From NCBI GenBank assembly GCA_910585255.1, contig CAJUEI010000075.1, forward strand, positions 1 to 15,515: a DNA stretch of 15,515 nt, given 5' to 3'. Of the stretch, positions 13,421 through 15,515 are shown piece after piece. The translations under genes were made by a program, and so were the position numbers. This DNA comes from an uncultured Lachnospiraceae bacterium. Its GTDB lineage: Bacteria; Bacillota; Clostridia; Lachnospirales; Lachnospiraceae. Every line of letters begins with the position of its first letter. Positions within the stretch are counted from its first letter, which is position 1. Under the pieces are notes generated by a model. It was not told where the DNA came from and searched no databases. It saw only the letters and a list, made by a program, of their open reading frames with translations.

Positions 13421-14179
13421 TCAGATGGTGATATGTATCAATATAAGTGAAAGATTATCCGGTGCCCCGTTTTGGTATACTTCGCTTTTTATCCTCTCCA
13501 TACAGTCAGAAAGATGTTCTGCTTTTCTCGCTTTCCGAAGCTGCTTTTTCAAATATCGTTCCGAACAATACCGATAAATTCCATCACTGCAAAGTGCAAA
13601 CAGGGTTTTCTCCTTTATTCGGTCACTTTGCACACTGCAGCTAAAATTTGGATTGGTTCCCACTGCACGAATCAGACAGCCAAAATTGCTGTGGCTTCGA
13701 ATCTCCTCCTCTTTCATTCCACGAATATTTTGCTGCTGATTTTCCCATACATCATCTGTTGTAAGCTGACAAACCCGATCCATAAAAAAACTGTTTTGTA
13801 CCTGATAACAGCGGCTGTCTCCGCAGGAAAAAACCGCCCAGGCATCTTCCTGAACCCAAAGCAGGATAACGGTAGATCCAGATATCTCACCGGTTCTTGT
13901 ACTATCTAAAATTTCCTGGTTACTGCTCTCCAATATGGTTTTGATTTCTTCTATATTTTGAAAAAAATCCTGCTTTTTTCTGGATTTAATAAACTGTGTC
14001 CACCATGCCTTTACCTGATTTTTTACTATTGTACTGGCTCTTGCTCCGTCACTGTGTCCTCCCATACCATCTGCAACCAGAAAAATGCCAAAAGAACCAT
14101 AATTGGCACCAAATACCGCATCCTGATTTTCCTTTCTTACCAGCCCGATCTCGCTTAATAGGGTATAACATAATTCCAT
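13421..14179 (-). CDS. PP2C-family Ser/Thr protein phosphatase
   Basis: The 252-residue cytoplasmic protein has the full set of PP2C/PPM motifs: RKENQD (Asp20), VADGMGGH (Asp37-Gly38), GSTVILL (101-107), CGDSRCY (119-125), LIRAVGT, CSDGIY (Asp199) and APDNLSLI (Asp241). These aspartates bind the two catalytic metals. The usual LTxDHS segment is LTTDDVWENQ. It has no TM or signal peptide and the length is normal for bacterial Stp/PrpC-type enzymes. Its ATG overlaps the preceding stop as TAATG, so it is co-translated with the VWA-FHA gene. It should remove phosphate from targets of the kinase encoded in the same operon. That pairing is the common rule for such loci, but it is inferred here. Confidence 0.93.
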   Translation of the reverse strand: MELCYTLLSEIGLVRKENQDAVFGANYGSFGIFLVADGMGGHSDGARASTIVKNQVKAWWTQFIKSRKKQDFFQNIEEIKTILESSNQEILDSTRTGEISGSTVILLWVQEDAWAVFSCGDSRCYQVQNSFFMDRVCQLTTDDVWENQQQNIRGMKEEEIRSHSNFGCLIRAVGTNPNFSCSVQSDRIKEKTLFALCSDGIYRYCSERYLKKQLRKARKAEHLSDCMERIKSEVYQNGAPDNLSLILIHITI

Positions 14180-15515
14180 TATCGAATCTCAACCTTCATT
14201 TTTAAATTTCCAAGTGTCAATACACATCCTGTATAGATCTCCGCTGTATGAATTACTCGTTTTCCATCCATTAATGTACCATTGGTTTTACTTAAATTTT
14301 CTACATAATACTTTCCGTTTTCTCCATAGATTCGGCAGTGATTGCCTGAAACCGTCTCCTCATAGTTTAAACAGATCTGACAGCCCCGGTTATATCCAAT
14401 TAAAACCGGATTAGACAGAGGAACTTCAAAACGTTTTACCGGATTGCTGACATCTTCTAAAATCAACTTTCTTGGAACATCTTTTCCCCATAAAAGTACC
14501 GTTCCTTCATGGCGTTCTGAATCCGTGCTTCCTCCTCCCATAATCTGTGTCTGATGATCTTCTCCTTCTATCTGCGTATTTCTGCTATTTTCAAATCCCG
14601 TATTCCCTGCTGAAACAAACCTGTTCTCTTTCTCTTTTTTCTTTCTTAAATAAAAGAAAATCCCTGCCGCTGCCAAAACCAAAAGGACTCCGCCGCCGAT
14701 CCATACCACTGCCATCGGAAATTCTTTTTTCTCTGGTTCTGCTAAAATCGGTTCTGTAACGGGTTCTGGTGTCGTTGTTTCTGCAGTTGTCTGTTCTGGT
14801 GTCGTTTCTTCTATAGTAGTAAACGGCATCGTAATCTCCAATGTACTGGTCTTGGTCTGTCCGCCTGCTGTAACGGTCAGTCCAATTCCCTTTTTTGTCC
14901 CATCGCAGTCCTTCGTCTTTGGTGTCACAATTACCTTTACCGCCTGATTGATACCTGCTACCCCATTTACAACTGTCATAGGATCGGAAACTTCATCTAA
15001 CAAATAGGACTCTCCTCCGGTCATTCTTGACAAGGCAAACATATTTTTTAACTGTTCATTATTATTTCCATATGTACATCCCACCGTATAGATTGGATAT
15101 GGCGTTTTCTCTAAAAGGGCATAGAGTTCCTCTTTGGTATAACCAATTGATTTATTATCAACACCATCTGAGACAATTACAATTCGCTTCAATATGGCAT
15201 CATTTTCTGTATTCATTTCCGTCAGCATATCATATAAGATATCTGTCAGATAGGTTTCTTGATTGTTATAAGAAATCCCGTCAATCGTCTGTTTTATCTG
15301 TGTATAATCCGAACTGTCCTTTAATAGATAATTTACTTCTTCTGAAAAAGTAGCCACGGTAAATTGTTCCCCCACCATTCGGTTTGCAGCCAGATCCGAT
15401 AAGATCGTCTGTATCGTTGGACGGTACTTTTCTACCACGGAAAGGGAATTATCCAGTAAAATAATGGTCTTTATCGGAACGGTGTCCTCTGTAATCAGAT
15501 GACTTTTTATCGCTT
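14179..15515 (-). CDS. VWA-TM-FHA membrane protein, 5' end off the right edge
   Basis: There are 444 residues visible; the frame is open to the window's right end, so the start and presumed signal peptide are missing. Order: a von Willebrand A domain with a complete MIDAS (DNSLS at visible residues 21-25, ETYLT Thr near 87, VSDG Asp near 116), a beta-rich segment, a Thr/Pro/Glu linker, one TM (about 267-289) with a KKKEKEN stop, a loop containing NTQIE and QTQIM, and a C-terminal FHA domain (about 345-440: IGYNRGCQICL, SGNHCRIYG, NLSKTNGT). Family knowledge says FHA binds phosphothreonine and VWA binds protein ligands through a metal. Topology puts VWA outside and FHA inside, so it could couple an outside interaction to the kinase/phosphatase pair. 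The internal GTG at 15438 cannot be the start, since it would remove the MIDAS. Confidence 0.9.
   Translation of the reverse strand, partial: AIKSHLITEDTVPIKTIILLDNSLSVVEKYRPTIQTILSDLAANRMVGEQFTVATFSEEVNYLLKDSSDYTQIKQTIDGISYNNQETYLTDILYDMLTEMNTENDAILKRIVIVSDGVDNKSIGYTKEELYALLEKTPYPIYTVGCTYGNNNEQLKNMFALSRMTGGESYLLDEVSDPMTVVNGVAGINQAVKVIVTPKTKDCDGTKKGIGLTVTAGGQTKTSTLEITMPFTTIEETTPEQTTAETTTPEPVTEPILAEPEKKEFPMAVVWIGGGVLLVLAAAGIFFYLRKKKEKENRFVSAGNTGFENSRNTQIEGEDHQTQIMGGGSTDSERHEGTVLLWGKDVPRKLILEDVSNPVKRFEVPLSNPVLIGYNRGCQICLNYEETVSGNHCRIYGENGKYYVENLSKTNGTLMDGKRVIHTAEIYTGCVLTLGNLKMKVEIR

Overview
The window looks like a low-GC Firmicute, most likely a gut Lachnospiraceae/Clostridia-type genome. The grounds are AT-rich DNA, strong AGGAGG ribosome sites, a YG-type cell-wall-binding-repeat surface protein, DUF4176-like genes and a Ser/Thr phospho-signalling cluster of the sort found beside type VII secretion (T7SSb) loci. 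This placement is inferred from style and gene content, not from a marker gene.

Region 1 (1-1856, + strand) is the right part of an IS607-family insertion sequence. It holds the catalytic domain of the serine recombinase TnpA (its start is off the left edge), an overlapping intact RuvC nuclease TnpB, and a 265-base non-coding right end that probably encodes the omega/reRNA. Region 2 (1857-3449, +) is a methyl-accepting chemotaxis-type receptor that starts directly against the IS right end and has no visible ribosome site. Region 3 (3451-3898) holds a 78-residue membrane protein on the - strand with its own promoter, a compact double-hairpin palindromic element, and a bidirectional terminator.

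Region 4 (3899-15515, all - strand) is one tightly packed operon, read right to left. Its genes are: a von Willebrand A-TM-FHA protein (5' end off the right edge); a PP2C phosphatase; a helical-N-terminus protein with a YxxxE motif and a Gly/Ala-rich C-terminus (candidate T7SS substrate); two DUF4176-like proteins; a 53-residue single-TM protein; a membrane Ser/Thr kinase with a long extracellular propeller-like domain; and a 1502-residue secreted surface protein ending in cell-wall-binding repeats. Gaps are -4 to +32 bases except one of 100 bases, and one terminator (3836-3873) closes the unit.

The predicted topologies fit together. Kinase catalytic domain, phosphatase and FHA reader lie in the cytoplasm. 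The kinase propeller, the VWA domain and the wall-bound protein lie outside. This reads as a transmembrane phospho-switch co-expressed with a probable type VII export substrate and a wall-anchored protein. No T7SS core gene (EssC, EssB, EsxA-like) is inside the window, so the T7SS link is inference from gene families and should be tested in the DNA to the right.
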